DNA of 64,000 bases from Mesorhizobium mediterraneum (GTDB lineage: Bacteria > Pseudomonadota > Alphaproteobacteria > Rhizobiales > Rhizobiaceae). The notes below the pieces were generated by a model. The model saw nothing but the letters and a program-made list of their open reading frames with translations. It made no database searches and was not told the origin of the DNA. The DNA is taken from contig NZ_NPKI01000008.1 of the NCBI RefSeq assembly GCF_002284565.1, forward strand, positions 62,001 to 126,000. Direction: 5' to 3'. Positions within the stretch are counted from its first letter, which is position 1. Each line of letters begins with the position of its first letter. A program made the position numbers and the translations under genes. This document shows, one piece after another, positions 16,955 through 25,202 of this stretch.

Positions 16955-17896
16955 ATGGCCGTCGCATTCACCTTTCCGGGACAGGGCAGCCAGGCTGTCG
17001 GCATGGGCAAGGACCTCGCCGACGCCTTTCCGGAATCGCGGAAGATCTTCGAAGAGGTCGACGACGCGCTCGGCGAAAACCTGTCGAAGCTGATCTGGGA
17101 AGGGCCGGAAGAGACGCTGACGCTGACCGCCAATGCCCAGCCGGCGCTGATGGCTGTGTCGCTTGCCGCAATCCGGGCTATGGAATCGCGCGGCTTCTCG
17201 CTGAAGGACAAGGTCGCCTATGTCGCCGGCCATTCGCTCGGCGAGTATTCGGCACTTGCTGCCGCCGGTTTCGTCTCGATCGCCGATGCCGCCCGGCTCT
17301 TGCGTATCCGCGGCAATGCCATGCAAGCGGCAGTGCCGGCCGGCGAGGGCGCCATGGCGGCGATCATCGGGCTGGAACAGGCCGATGTCGAAGCCGCCTG
17401 CGCTGAAGCGGCCAAAGATTCAGTTTGCCAGATCGCCAACGACAATGGCGGTGGCCAGTTGGTGATCTCCGGCGCCAGGGCGGCGGTTGAACTGGCGGCG
17501 AAGCTGTGCACGGAAAAGGGCGCCAAGCGGGCGCTGATGCTGCAAGTTTCTGCGCCTTTCCATTCGGCACTGATGACACCGGCGGCCGAGATCATGCGCG
17601 AGGCGCTGGCCGGGGTGACGAAGAACGCGCCGTTCGTGCCTGTAGTCTCCAACGTGTCGGTCACCCCGTCCAGCGATCCCGACGCCATCGCCCGCCGCCT
17701 GGTCGAACAGGTGACCGGCCGCGTGCGCTGGCGCGAGACGGTGGAGTGGTTCGGCGCGAATGGCGTTGCGACGCTTTACGAGGTGGGCGCAGGCAAGGTG
17801 CTGTCGGGACTGGCTCGGCGCATCAACCGCGATATCGCCACAGGCGCTGTCGGCACGGCGGCGGATGTCGAGGCGGCATTGGCGGCGCTCGCATAA
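16955..17896 (+). CDS. fabD: Malonyl-CoA:ACP transacylase
   Basis: FabD loads malonyl groups onto acyl carrier protein for type II fatty-acid synthesis. The 313-residue product has the 'FPGQGSQ' opening, the nucleophile motif GHSLG with Ser94, and the catalytic His203 in 'SAPFHSALM'. ATG 16955 has AGGAG seven bases upstream. It is followed 59 bp later by fabG, the expected partner, on the same strand. The upstream gap of about 240 bp, shared with the divergent phosphoglycerol transferase, should carry the promoter. Confidence 0.97.
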   Translation: MAVAFTFPGQGSQAVGMGKDLADAFPESRKIFEEVDDALGENLSKLIWEGPEETLTLTANAQPALMAVSLAAIRAMESRGFSLKDKVAYVAGHSLGEYSALAAAGFVSIADAARLLRIRGNAMQAAVPAGEGAMAAIIGLEQADVEAACAEAAKDSVCQIANDNGGGQLVISGARAAVELAAKLCTEKGAKRALMLQVSAPFHSALMTPAAEIMREALAGVTKNAPFVPVVSNVSVTPSSDPDAIARRLVEQVTGRVRWRETVEWFGANGVATLYEVGAGKVLSGLARRINRDIATGAVGTAADVEAALAALA

Positions 17897-17955
17897 CCGG
17901 CCACGATTTGACCCCACCCGTGTGAAGGGTGTTCTCTTAGATCAGGAGACAAGAC

Positions 17956-18693
17956 ATGTTCGAATTGACTGGCCGCAAGGCGCTCGTCACAGGCGCATCA
18001 GGAGGGATAGGCGAGGCGATCGCCCGGGTGCTGCATGCGCAGGGCGCCATCGTTGGCCTGCACGGCACCCGCGTCGAAAAGCTGGAGACGCTGGCCGCCG
18101 AGCTCGGCGACCGGGTCAAGCTGTTCCCGGCCAACCTTTCCAACCGCGACGAGGTCAAGGCGCTCGGCCAGAAGGCCGAGGCCGATCTCGAAGGTGTCGA
18201 CATTCTCGTCAACAACGCCGGCATCACCAAGGACGGGCTGTTCGTGCGCATGGCGGACGCCGACTGGGATAGCGTGATCGAGGTCAATCTGACCGCCGTG
18301 TTCCGGCTGACCCGCGAGCTCACCCATCCGATGATGCGGCGCCGGCACGGCCGCATCATCAACATCACCTCGGTGGTCGGCGTCACCGGCAATCCCGGCC
18401 AAACCAATTACTGCGCTTCCAAGGCCGGCATGATCGGCTTTTCCAAGTCGCTGGCGCAGGAGATCGCCACCCGCAACATCACCGTCAACTGCGTCGCCCC
18501 GGGCTTCATCGAATCGGCGATGACCGACAAGCTCAACGACAAGCAGAAAGAGGCGATCATGGCGGCGATCCCGACACGGCGCATGGGCACCAGCGCCGAA
18601 GTCGCTTCCGCCGTCGCCTACCTCGCCTCCAACGAAGCTGCCTATGTCACCGGCCAGACCATCCACGTGAATGGCGGCATGGCGATGATTTGA
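17956..18693 (+). CDS. fabG: 3-oxoacyl-ACP reductase
   Basis: FabG performs the NADPH-dependent reduction of 3-ketoacyl-ACP in each elongation cycle. The 245-residue product is a classical SDR with TGASGGIG at 12-19, NNAGITKDGL at 87-96, and catalytic Ser139, Tyr152 and Lys156 (YCASK). The C-terminal 'YVTGQTIHVNGGMAM' is diagnostic of FabG. A strong AGGAG precedes the ATG. In most relatives acpP follows directly; here about 2.5 kb of unrelated small genes intervene, starting with a convergent gene 6 bp away. Confidence 0.96.
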   Translation: MFELTGRKALVTGASGGIGEAIARVLHAQGAIVGLHGTRVEKLETLAAELGDRVKLFPANLSNRDEVKALGQKAEADLEGVDILVNNAGITKDGLFVRMADADWDSVIEVNLTAVFRLTRELTHPMMRRRHGRIINITSVVGVTGNPGQTNYCASKAGMIGFSKSLAQEIATRNITVNCVAPGFIESAMTDKLNDKQKEAIMAAIPTRRMGTSAEVASAVAYLASNEAAYVTGQTIHVNGGMAMI

Positions 18694-18699
18694 TAAAAG

Positions 18700-19116
18700 T
18701 CAGTTGCATTCACATTTGGCGTTCGTCCAGCAAACCGGCGACGTTTCCCCGTGGACCTCACCCTCTATGCATGATGCCTGCTTACCTGCCGGGCAGGTAA
18801 CCTGACAGCCCCCGCAAGCCTCGTTCGAAGGCGCGTTGCAGGAGGTTTCACGACCGGTGGGAAAAGAAGAACCGGATGATCCTCTTGAACAGGAACAAAC
18901 CGACATGGTCCCCCAGACGGTAGTCCGCCACAGACCGGACCAGGAACTATTTCCGCACACCTGAGGGCACTTTTTCTGAGCGTCCGCATCGTTAAAGATA
19001 GGACCGGCCTTATGCTCGTTCGGCAATCGGTGGTTCACTTCTTTTGCGTGCACCGGCAGTGCTGTCGAAATCGCGGTGACGATCAAAAGCAAGATTGCAG
19101 CAATCGAGTTTCGCAT
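18700..19116 (-). CDS. Secreted mannan-binding lectin (MVL-like)
   Basis: A 138-residue exported protein with a signal peptide (residues 1 to about 24, ending 'LPVHA'). The mature N-terminal half has the MVL/mannan-binding lectin pattern: 'AGPIFNDADAQKKCP', then 'WSGLWRTTVWGTMSVC'. In Microcystis MVL this module binds oligomannose glycans. The C-terminal half is very cysteine-rich (about ten cysteines in 60 residues, including CGGC), suggesting a second disulfide-stabilised domain. ATG 19116 has GAGGGG upstream; GTG 19137 lacks one. First gene of the small-protein island between fabG and acpP. A role in surface or host glycan recognition is inference. Confidence 0.7.
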   Translation of the reverse strand: MRNSIAAILLLIVTAISTALPVHAKEVNHRLPNEHKAGPIFNDADAQKKCPQVCGNSSWSGLWRTTVWGTMSVCSCSRGSSGSSFPTGRETSCNAPSNEACGGCQVTCPAGKQASCIEGEVHGETSPVCWTNAKCECN

Positions 19117-19186
19117 CTTTTGCCCCTCTTTTCCCACGAAGAACAGTATTCAGCTCACTGAACGTTTCGATTTCCATTTCTGGCGG

Positions 19187-19483
19187 TCAGAGCGTCTCGG
19201 CAGCGATGGCGCAAGCAGTCTTTTCCTCAGGTGGACCGAACTTTGCCATTGCGGCTTTTAGATCGGCTTTGTCGAGGCCAAGCTGTGCGACAAGGGAGCT
19301 TGCAAGTGTGTTCGCCTGCTCTTGCGTCATCAGCTTTTGGCCCACCGCGGTATCGATGGTCCTGCAGACCGCTCCGATTCCACCGATCGCGGAGCCACCG
19401 ACTTCGCCTATGAGTCCGCCGCCCAATGCGCCTACGACTACGCCAAGGCCTAGCACCAAAACATAAGAAAAGAAGCGCAGCAT
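19187..19483 (-). CDS. Small hypothetical protein with a glycine-rich membrane segment
   Basis: The 98-residue product begins with a hydrophobic glycine-zipper-like helix (residues about 5-38, 'GVVVGALGGGLIGEVGG'). A soluble helical C-terminus of about 55 residues follows, with 'LMTQEQANTLASSLVAQLGLDKADLKAAMAKFG'-type amphipathic repeats. Two cysteines (Cys40 and Cys91) could pair if the tail is periplasmic. I do not recognise the family. The gene lies on the minus strand between the lectin and the lipoprotein genes with gaps of 70 and 25 bp, so the three may form one transcript read leftward. Confidence 0.55.
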   Translation of the reverse strand: MLRFFSYVLVLGLGVVVGALGGGLIGEVGGSAIGGIGAVCRTIDTAVGQKLMTQEQANTLASSLVAQLGLDKADLKAAMAKFGPPEEKTACAIAAETL

Positions 19484-19508
19484 CTAACCCCCTTAAGACC
19501 ACAATCGG

Positions 19509-19898
19509 TCAGCAGCCCGCATCCGGATCGGCGGCCTTCATCGATTTGCACATCGCATCGTCGATATCTGCTTGATCTTTGCGCACAAGGTCGCTCGGCG
19601 ATGTCGGCGCAGGCGCTGAATTCTCGGGACTATCGACGAGCGTGCCAACCCCATGTCCACCAATATAGTTCCCATTGGCGTCGTAGTTGGCGTTGCCATT
19701 CTTGTCGAACGCGGGTGGCCGAGACCCCGACTCGGCTTGTGTCGGACCTTTCGGAGCTGAATAGCTCACGACTGGCTGACGGTAGCCTGCATAAGGCGTC
19801 GGATTCGTTGAACCGCAACCGGAAACAACGAGTGATATTGCCGCCAGTGCGATGAGCGACTTTGTACTGCTGAGCGCAGCCTTCCGGATAATGTTCAT
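19509..19898 (-). CDS. Lipoprotein with a D-x-N-G motif shared with a neighbouring gene
   Basis: About 129 residues from ATG 19898 (ATG 19910 is also possible). The N-terminus is a lipoprotein signal peptide with lipobox 'VVSGC', so the mature protein would be lipidated and attached to the envelope. The central motif 'FDKNGNANYDANGNYIGGHG' is nearly repeated in the product of 20415-20813 ('FDRNGEPNFDTEGNYIGPHG'). The Asp/Asn/Gly spacing resembles calcium-binding loops, but this is not proven. Two cysteines lie near the C-terminus. Reads leftward and shares a divergent promoter region (19899-20116) with the DUF3011-type gene. Confidence 0.6.
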   Translation of the reverse strand: MNIIRKAALSSTKSLIALAAISLVVSGCGSTNPTPYAGYRQPVVSYSAPKGPTQAESGSRPPAFDKNGNANYDANGNYIGGHGVGTLVDSPENSAPAPTSPSDLVRKDQADIDDAMCKSMKAADPDAGC

Positions 19899-20116
19899 GA
19901 AAAACAGCATAGACCGGCACAAGTTCGTTGCAAGACCTTCATCAAGTGACGTCAGGTGAACACAATATCGGTGCCTTTATTTCACTGGAGACAGGTAAAA
20001 CTCGCGGGCTTTTCAGGCGACAAAAATCGTTCATTTGCCCCCGTGCGTCTGCCCGTGCCACATGTACGACTCGAACTGGGTCCGGTTGCCGCTTCCCATT
20101 TCAGGAGGAACACCTT

Positions 20117-20380
20117 GTGAAAAAGTTTCCATCGGCATTCTTCTCGGCGGCGTTGGTCGTCTTCCCAGGCATCTCTCTCATGCCGGCTGCGGCAGCGCCT
20201 CACACTGTAGACTGCAGTTCGGTCAAGAATAGGTATGTGGAATGCGCGGCAAGGTATGCTGCACCTGTGCTTGTTATGCAGAAATCGTGGCGCCCATGCA
20301 TTCTGAACAACACATGGGGATACAACCCAGAGACAGGTTATATCTGGGTTACCGGCGGTTGCCGGGGGTGTCTTCGCTGA
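20117..20380 (+). pseudogene. DUF3011-type secreted protein, N-terminal part of a frameshifted gene
   Basis: GTG 20117 has a perfect AGGAGGA eight bases upstream (20103-20109). The frame encodes a signal peptide ending 'MPAAAA', then the DUF3011 pattern: 'VDCSSVKNRYVECAARY', 'SWRPC', 'TWGYNPETGYIWVTGGCRG'. It stops at TGA 20378. Removing one base of the G5 run at 20364-20368 restores 'GCRGVFADQHG' and continues into the frame of 20415-20813, giving one protein of about 231 residues. The gene is therefore broken by a +1 insertion, either a real mutation or a homopolymer sequencing error. The function of DUF3011 is unknown. Confidence 0.7.
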
Positions 20381-20414
20381 CCAGCATGGCTACCACCACG
20401 GGCAAGCCGGCGGC

Positions 20415-20813
20415 ATGGACCCACGTGCAAGGCGGTACAGCAACCAGGGGAATTTTATCGGCTACGGCCCTTTGATCGTGGTGAAGAGAAATACGATCAA
20501 CCAGAAGGTGATGATTCAAAAGAATGAACTGACAATCATCAATAATCCTCACGATACCGCACGTGTAGCGGACCCGGAGGCAACGCGCGAGATAGATTCG
20601 ACGCCACAATTCGATAGGAACGGGGAACCGAATTTCGACACGGAGGGTAACTATATTGGCCCCCACGGTCTCGGCGCGTTGGTCGACGCCCCCGAGGCGG
20701 AAAGTGCGGCTTCAAGTGGCGATGATCAATCGCTGGGTCAACAGGGCAATGGGGGTGACGTTGACGGGACCGAAGACGAGGCCTGCGGCGGCGATAGAAG
20801 TCCGTGCCCTTGA
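20415..20813 (+). pseudogene. C-terminal part of the frameshifted DUF3011-type gene
   Basis: The frame is open from before 20370 and reads 'VFADQHGYHHGQ' in continuity with the DUF3011 domain upstream once the G-run insertion is corrected. The ATG at 20415 has only a poor ribosome-binding site. The sequence is polar and AT-richer than the surrounding core genes. It carries 'FDRNGEPNFDTEGNYIGPHG', close to the motif of the divergent lipoprotein at 19509-19898, plus an earlier shorter 'GNFIGYG'. The tail is acidic, with two cysteines near the end ('ACGGDRSPCP'). It could still be translated as an independent 132-residue protein. Confidence 0.55.
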
Positions 20814-21206
20814 CCTGCTCCTGTCATGGACACTGTTCGCGAAGTAATTTTCCTTCGCGTTCGCTCCTCGTATCCGAACAGATTGCCTCACGCTATTCGA
20901 CTGTATTGAATGAACTCACGATCTGATTTGGCCTGACCCGCAAACTGCGCTTTCGCCGGTCGCCCAGCGCCGTTTTCTGCGCTTCCGCGGCCCTTGGACT
21001 TGTAGGCCGGCTCCGCTCCGGCTCTCGACAAAACGCTGCTTGTCTTGGCAGAGCGAGTTATTGGGCAAGCCTCGACTGCGACACTGGAAAAGAGACCATT
21101 TCGTCTTGGACGCGCGGCGTTTTTCGTGTAATGCGGCCCGCAACCCGGCGGTTCGGGCAAAAACCGGTCCGGTGCCGTTGCGTTTCCGGCAGGACCATCT
21201 TTCAGC
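20814..21206. other. Intergenic region between the accessory island and acpP
   Basis: No gene could be supported; open frames on the minus strand are low-complexity and lack start signals. A hairpin with a 7-bp stem (CGCGAAG 20838-20844 / CTTCGCG 20853-20859) follows the broken DUF3011-type gene and may be a weak terminator. The right end holds the candidate acpP promoter described separately. Confidence 0.4.
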
Positions 21207-21235
21207 TTGATTAGCGGCATTCTGCCCGCTAACGA
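21207..21235 (+). promoter_or_regulatory. Candidate housekeeping promoter of acpP
   Basis: TTGATT (21207-21212) and TAACGA (21230-21235) are separated by exactly 17 bp, a fair sigma-70-type pair. They would place the transcript start roughly 25 bp before the acpP ATG. The -10 box is imperfect, so this is a prediction only. Confidence 0.4.
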
Positions 21236-21266
21236 AGACAGACAACCAAAAGACGAGGATGCCCAA

Positions 21267-21503
21267 ATGAGTGACACCGCAGAGCGCGTCAAGAAGATCG
21301 TTATCGAGCACCTTGGCGTCGATGCCGATAAGGTGACGGAGCAGGCGAGCTTCATCGATGATCTGGGCGCGGACAGCCTCGACACGGTCGAACTTGTCAT
21401 GGCGTTCGAAGAAGAGTTCGGCGTCGAAATTCCCGACGATGCGGCCGAAACCATTCTGACTGTTGGCGATGCAGTGAAGTACATCGACAAGGCTTCGGCC
21501 TGA
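21267..21503 (+). CDS. acpP: Acyl carrier protein
   Basis: The 78-residue acidic protein has the phosphopantetheine attachment motif '[11 protein letters not shown]' with Ser37, and the four-helix ACP pattern throughout ('[19 protein letters not shown]', '[14 protein letters not shown]'). It carries growing acyl chains during fatty-acid synthesis and donates them to lipid A and phospholipid pathways. ATG 21267 fits the universal start. fabF follows after 34 bp with a strong GAGGAGG site, so the two are probably co-transcribed. The small-protein island now separates this pair from fabD-fabG. Confidence 0.98.
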   Translation: MSDTAERVKKIVIEHLGVDADKVTEQASFIDDLGADSLDTVELVMAFEEEFGVEIPDDAAETILTVGDAVKYIDKASA

Positions 21504-21537
21504 CGCTATTTGCAGTCATCACCGAGGAGGACCTGCG

Positions 21538-22800
21538 ATGAGGCGTGTCGTCGTCACGGGCCTTGGGCTGCTTTCGCCGTTCGGCATGGGCTTCGAGCAT
21601 AGCTGGAAGAAGCTTCTGACCGGCCGCAGCGCAGCCAAGCGCATCACCGAGTTCGAGGTGGAGGATCTTGCCTGCAAGGTCGCCCACGTCATTCCGCGCG
21701 GCAACGGTGATAACGCCACCTTCAATCCCGAGGCCGTTCTCGAGCCGAAGGAACTGCGCAAGATCGGCGACTTCATCCTTTACGGGATCGCGGCCGCCGA
21801 CGAGGCGTTGAAGGATTCGGGGTGGACGCCGAAAACGCATGAGGAGCAGTGCGCCACCGGCGTGCTGATCGGCTCCGGCATCGGTGGCATCGAAGGCATC
21901 GCCGAGAACGCGATGATCCTGAAGGAGCGCGGCCCGCGCCGCATCAGCCCGTTCTTCATCCCCGGCCAGATCATCAATCTCGTCTCCGGCCAGGTTTCGA
22001 TCCGGCATGGGCTGAAAGGCCCTAACCACGCCGTTGTCACCGCTTGCTCCACCGGCGCGCACGCCATCGGCGATGCCGCCCGGCTGATCATGTGGGGCGA
22101 TGCCGACGTAATGGTCGCAGGCGGCGCCGAGGCGCCGGTGACGCGGCTTTCAATTGCCGGTTTCGCTGCCTGCCGTGCACTGTCCACCGACCGCAACGAC
22201 GCTCCGGAAACGGCCTCGCGTCCCTATGATCGCGACCGCGACGGCTTCGTCATGGGCGAGGGCGCCGGCGTCGTCATTCTGGAGGAGCTGGAGCATGCCA
22301 AGGCGCGCGGCGCCAAGATCTATGCCGAGGTCACCGGTTACGGCCTGACCGGCGATGCCTATCATATCACCGCGCCGGCCGAAGATGGCGACGGCGCCTT
22401 CCGCTGCATGGTAGCGGCGCTGAACCGGGCCAAGCTGACGCCCGCAGACGTCGACTACATCAACGCGCACGGCACCTCGACCATGGCAGACACGATCGAG
22501 CTCGGCGCCGTCGAGCGGCTGGTCGGCAACGCCGCGTCGAAAATATCGATGTCGTCGACCAAGTCGTCGATAGGCCATCTTCTGGGTGCGGCGGGCGCCG
22601 CCGAGGCGATCTTTTCGATCCTCGCCATTCGCGACAACATCGCGCCGGCCACCATCAATCTCGACAACCCGGAGCGCGAAACGGCGATCGACCTGGTGCC
22701 GCACAAGCCGCGCGCCCGCCAGGTCGACGTGGCGCTGTCCAATTCCTTCGGCTTCGGCGGCACCAACGCCTCGCTGGTCTTCCAGCGCTACAATGGCTGA
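21538..22800 (+). CDS. fabF: Beta-ketoacyl-ACP synthase II
   Basis: FabF condenses malonyl-ACP with acyl-ACP to elongate fatty acids. The 420-residue thiolase-fold protein has the Cys-His-His triad: Cys170 in 'VTACSTGAH', His311 in 'NAHGTSTM' and His347 in 'SSIGHLLGAAGA'. The C-terminal 'NSFGFGGTNASLVF' is also diagnostic. GAGGAGG precedes the ATG at optimal spacing. It lies directly after acpP and before mltG, the usual rhizobial order. Confidence 0.97.
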   Translation: MRRVVVTGLGLLSPFGMGFEHSWKKLLTGRSAAKRITEFEVEDLACKVAHVIPRGNGDNATFNPEAVLEPKELRKIGDFILYGIAAADEALKDSGWTPKTHEEQCATGVLIGSGIGGIEGIAENAMILKERGPRRISPFFIPGQIINLVSGQVSIRHGLKGPNHAVVTACSTGAHAIGDAARLIMWGDADVMVAGGAEAPVTRLSIAGFAACRALSTDRNDAPETASRPYDRDRDGFVMGEGAGVVILEELEHAKARGAKIYAEVTGYGLTGDAYHITAPAEDGDGAFRCMVAALNRAKLTPADVDYINAHGTSTMADTIELGAVERLVGNAASKISMSSTKSSIGHLLGAAGAAEAIFSILAIRDNIAPATINLDNPERETAIDLVPHKPRARQVDVALSNSFGFGGTNASLVFQRYNG

Positions 22801-22902
22801 CCGGTCCGCCGACCGGCACGGCTCGCGCGTGTCGTCAATTTTGCCATATTCGCCCCTACTCTGCCCAAGGGGATTCGTTGCAAGATCAAACGGTAGGGCG
22901 CC

Positions 22903-24129
22903 ATGAACACAAATTCGGCGGACAACGGGGAATTCGGGCAACGGTCCGCACCGTCGGGTCCGATCGTGCCGAAGACGGCCAGCGAGGCATTGCGGCCTGA
23001 AGCCGGCACACCGCCGCCCAAGCGCTCGCGCGCTTCGCGCAGCCAGTTCGTCGTGTTCATGAATTTCGTCATCTCCTTGGTGATGCTGTTGGTTCTGGCG
23101 GCCGGCTTTGCATTGTATTTCGGCAAGCAGGAATTCAACGAGCCCGGCCCGTCGGCCAATGCCGACACCTTCCTGGTCAAGCCGAACACCGGCGTCCAGG
23201 AAATTGCCGAGCAGCTCGAGCGGCGCGGACTGATCAGCGACGCGCGCATCTTCCGCCTTGGCGTGCGTGCGTTTGGCAATGATTCTGCCCTGAAGGCCGG
23301 CGAATACGAGATCAAGCCGCAGGCCTCCATGCGCGACATCATGGAGCTGCTGAAGAGCGGCAAGTCGGTGATGTATTCGCTGACCGTCCCCGAGGGGCTA
23401 ACCGTCGAGCAGGCGCTGCAGCGCATCGCCGATCAGGCAGCGCTCGACGGCGATATGCCTGCGACCATTCCACCCGAGGGCAGCCTTGCTACCGACACGC
23501 TGCGTTTCACCCGCGGCGCGACACGCCAGCAGATGGTCGACAAGCTTTTGGCGGATCAGAAGAAGCTGGTCGACGACGTCTGGCAGCGGCGCGCTCCCGA
23601 TCTGCCTCTGGCCAGTGTCGATGACTTCGTCATCCTGGCTTCGATCGTCGAGAAGGAGACGGGCAAGGGCGACGAGCGCTCACGGGTCGCCGCCGTCTTC
23701 CTCAACCGGCTGGCCAAGGGCATGCGGCTGCAGTCAGATCCGACCATTATCTATGGGCTGTTCGGCGGCAAGGGCAAACCCGCCGACCGCCCGATCTACC
23801 AGTCGGACATCAAGAAGCCGACGCCCTACAACACTTATCTGATCAACGGCCTGCCGCCGACGCCGATCGCCAATCCCGGCCGTGCGGCGCTGGAAGCGGT
23901 GGCCAACCCGTCGAAGACCGACGACCTTTATTTCGTCGCCGACGGCACCGGCGGACACGTCTTTGCTGCAACGCTCGCCGAGCACAACGAGAACGTCGCC
24001 CGCTACCGGGCTCTCCAGAAGAAGCTTGCCGATGAAGCCGCCAAGGCCGGCGCTGCCAAGGCCGACGCCGCCAAAGTGGAAGGTCAGACCGATGCGCCGG
24101 TGGACGGCGATACGGGAGCGGCGCAGTAG
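22903..24129 (+). CDS. mltG: Endolytic murein transglycosylase MltG
   Basis: MltG cleaves nascent glycan strands next to the peptidoglycan polymerase and so sets strand length. The 408-residue product has a cytoplasmic Pro/Arg-rich N-terminus, one membrane helix at about 50-73 and a LysM-like subdomain ('TFLVKPNTGVQEIAEQL'). The YceG catalytic domain follows, with the active-site glutamate at 250 in 'ILASIVEKET'. The tail is Ala/Lys-rich, with repeated 'AKADAAK'. Position after fabF matches many alphaproteobacteria; E. coli has pabC between them. The 102-bp gap upstream suggests possible co-transcription with fabF. Confidence 0.93.
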   Translation: MNTNSADNGEFGQRSAPSGPIVPKTASEALRPEAGTPPPKRSRASRSQFVVFMNFVISLVMLLVLAAGFALYFGKQEFNEPGPSANADTFLVKPNTGVQEIAEQLERRGLISDARIFRLGVRAFGNDSALKAGEYEIKPQASMRDIMELLKSGKSVMYSLTVPEGLTVEQALQRIADQAALDGDMPATIPPEGSLATDTLRFTRGATRQQMVDKLLADQKKLVDDVWQRRAPDLPLASVDDFVILASIVEKETGKGDERSRVAAVFLNRLAKGMRLQSDPTIIYGLFGGKGKPADRPIYQSDIKKPTPYNTYLINGLPPTPIANPGRAALEAVANPSKTDDLYFVADGTGGHVFAATLAEHNENVARYRALQKKLADEAAKAGAAKADAAKVEGQTDAPVDGDTGAAQ

Positions 24130-24196
24130 CGCCGGACGGTTCTGGGATCGTCCCTCCGATTCGTTTGACGGCAGGGACGTGCCGATTTTTTAATCC

Positions 24197-24260
24197 GGAG
24201 CGCCTTGCGTCCGATTCGGCGCGAAAAGGCGCTCCAGCATTTTGAAACCGCATGATCTGG
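24197..24260. repeat. Rhizobial-type interspersed inverted repeat, copy A
   Basis: The 10-bp arms GGAGCGCCTT (24197-24206) and AAGGCGCTCC (24226-24235) are perfect reverse complements. They are followed by CAGCATTTTGAAACCGCATGATC. The same order of elements (GAGCG, TGCGTCC, GGGCGCA, CTCT, CACTTTGAA, CGCATCG) recurs at about 28839-28903, marking a dispersed repeat family. It lies between mltG and yicC. Confidence 0.65.
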
Positions 24261-24306
24261 CCGGAATCGCTTCCGGGGTCATGCGCCAGGGGGTCGCAAG
24301 GGCAAC

Positions 24307-25197
24307 ATGAATTTGCAGAGCATGACCGGTTTTGCACGGGCTGTCGCCGAACATGACGGCACGTCGATCGCCTGGGAGGTCAAGTCGGTCAACGGCAAGA
24401 GCGCCGAGGTCAGGCTGCGGCTGCCGCAGGGCCTTGAGCGACTGGAGCCGGCCGTCAGACAGACGGTGCAAAAGCGCTTCTCGCGCGGCAATTTCCAAGC
24501 AACGCTGACCGTCGGCCGCGCCGCCGGCCAGCAGGCGCAGCCCGTGGTCAACGAGGCCTTCCTGAGGGATCTGGCGGAGTTGGCCAAGCGGCTGCAGGAG
24601 CAGTTCGGCGCAGCGCCGGCGACAGCCGACGGGCTGCTTTCGCTACGCGGTGTGCTCGACATCCCCGAAACCACCGAAACCGAAGAGGCGCGGGCGGCAC
24701 TCGACAGCGCGATTCTCTCGGCGCTCGAAGTGTCGCTGGGCGGGCTGGAGCAGGCACGCCAGGGCGAGGGCGCCGCACTGCGCTCGTTGCTGTCCGGCCA
24801 TATCGACGCCATCGAGGCGCTGACGCTGCGCGCCGAGGCCGATCCGTCGCGTGAGCCGGCGGTGATCCGCGAACGGATTGCCGAGCAGGTCCGGCTGCTG
24901 ATGGATGCCTCCGCCAATCTCGACGCCAGCCGGTTGCATATGGAAGCGGCGTTCCTGGCCACCAAGGCCGACATCCGCGAGGAGATCGACCGGCTGAAGA
25001 CGCATGTCGCGTCCGGCCGGGTGCTGCTGGCAGGCGGCGGCGCCATCGGCCGCAAGCTCGATTTTCTGGCGCAGGAATTCAACCGCGAATCGAATACGCT
25101 GTGTTCGAAGTCGAACGCCGCTACGGTCACCGCCATAGGGCTGGAGCTGAAGGCGGTCGTCGACCAGTTTCGCGAACAGGTCCAGAATCTGGAGTAA
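24307..25197 (+). CDS. yicC: YicC/YloC-family endoribonuclease
   Basis: The 296-residue product starts with the family hallmark '[12 protein letters not shown]' and contains '[17 protein letters not shown]' and the C-terminal '[38 protein letters not shown]'-type helix, of which only parts are quoted here as signature. YicC proteins were shown in E. coli to cleave RNA and influence small-RNA stability. The gene directly precedes gmk (5-bp gap), the usual neighbour, indicating an operon. A dispersed palindromic repeat lies immediately upstream. Confidence 0.92.
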   Translation: MNLQSMTGFARAVAEHDGTSIAWEVKSVNGKSAEVRLRLPQGLERLEPAVRQTVQKRFSRGNFQATLTVGRAAGQQAQPVVNEAFLRDLAELAKRLQEQFGAAPATADGLLSLRGVLDIPETTETEEARAALDSAILSALEVSLGGLEQARQGEGAALRSLLSGHIDAIEALTLRAEADPSREPAVIRERIAEQVRLLMDASANLDASRLHMEAAFLATKADIREEIDRLKTHVASGRVLLAGGGAIGRKLDFLAQEFNRESNTLCSKSNAATVTAIGLELKAVVDQFREQVQNLE

Positions 25198-25202
25198 CCC
25201 TG

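Noticed and set aside
18700..20813. Prophage or insertion sequence as carrier of the small-protein island
   Set aside because: No integrase, transposase, terminal repeats or target duplications were found; the mode of insertion remains open.
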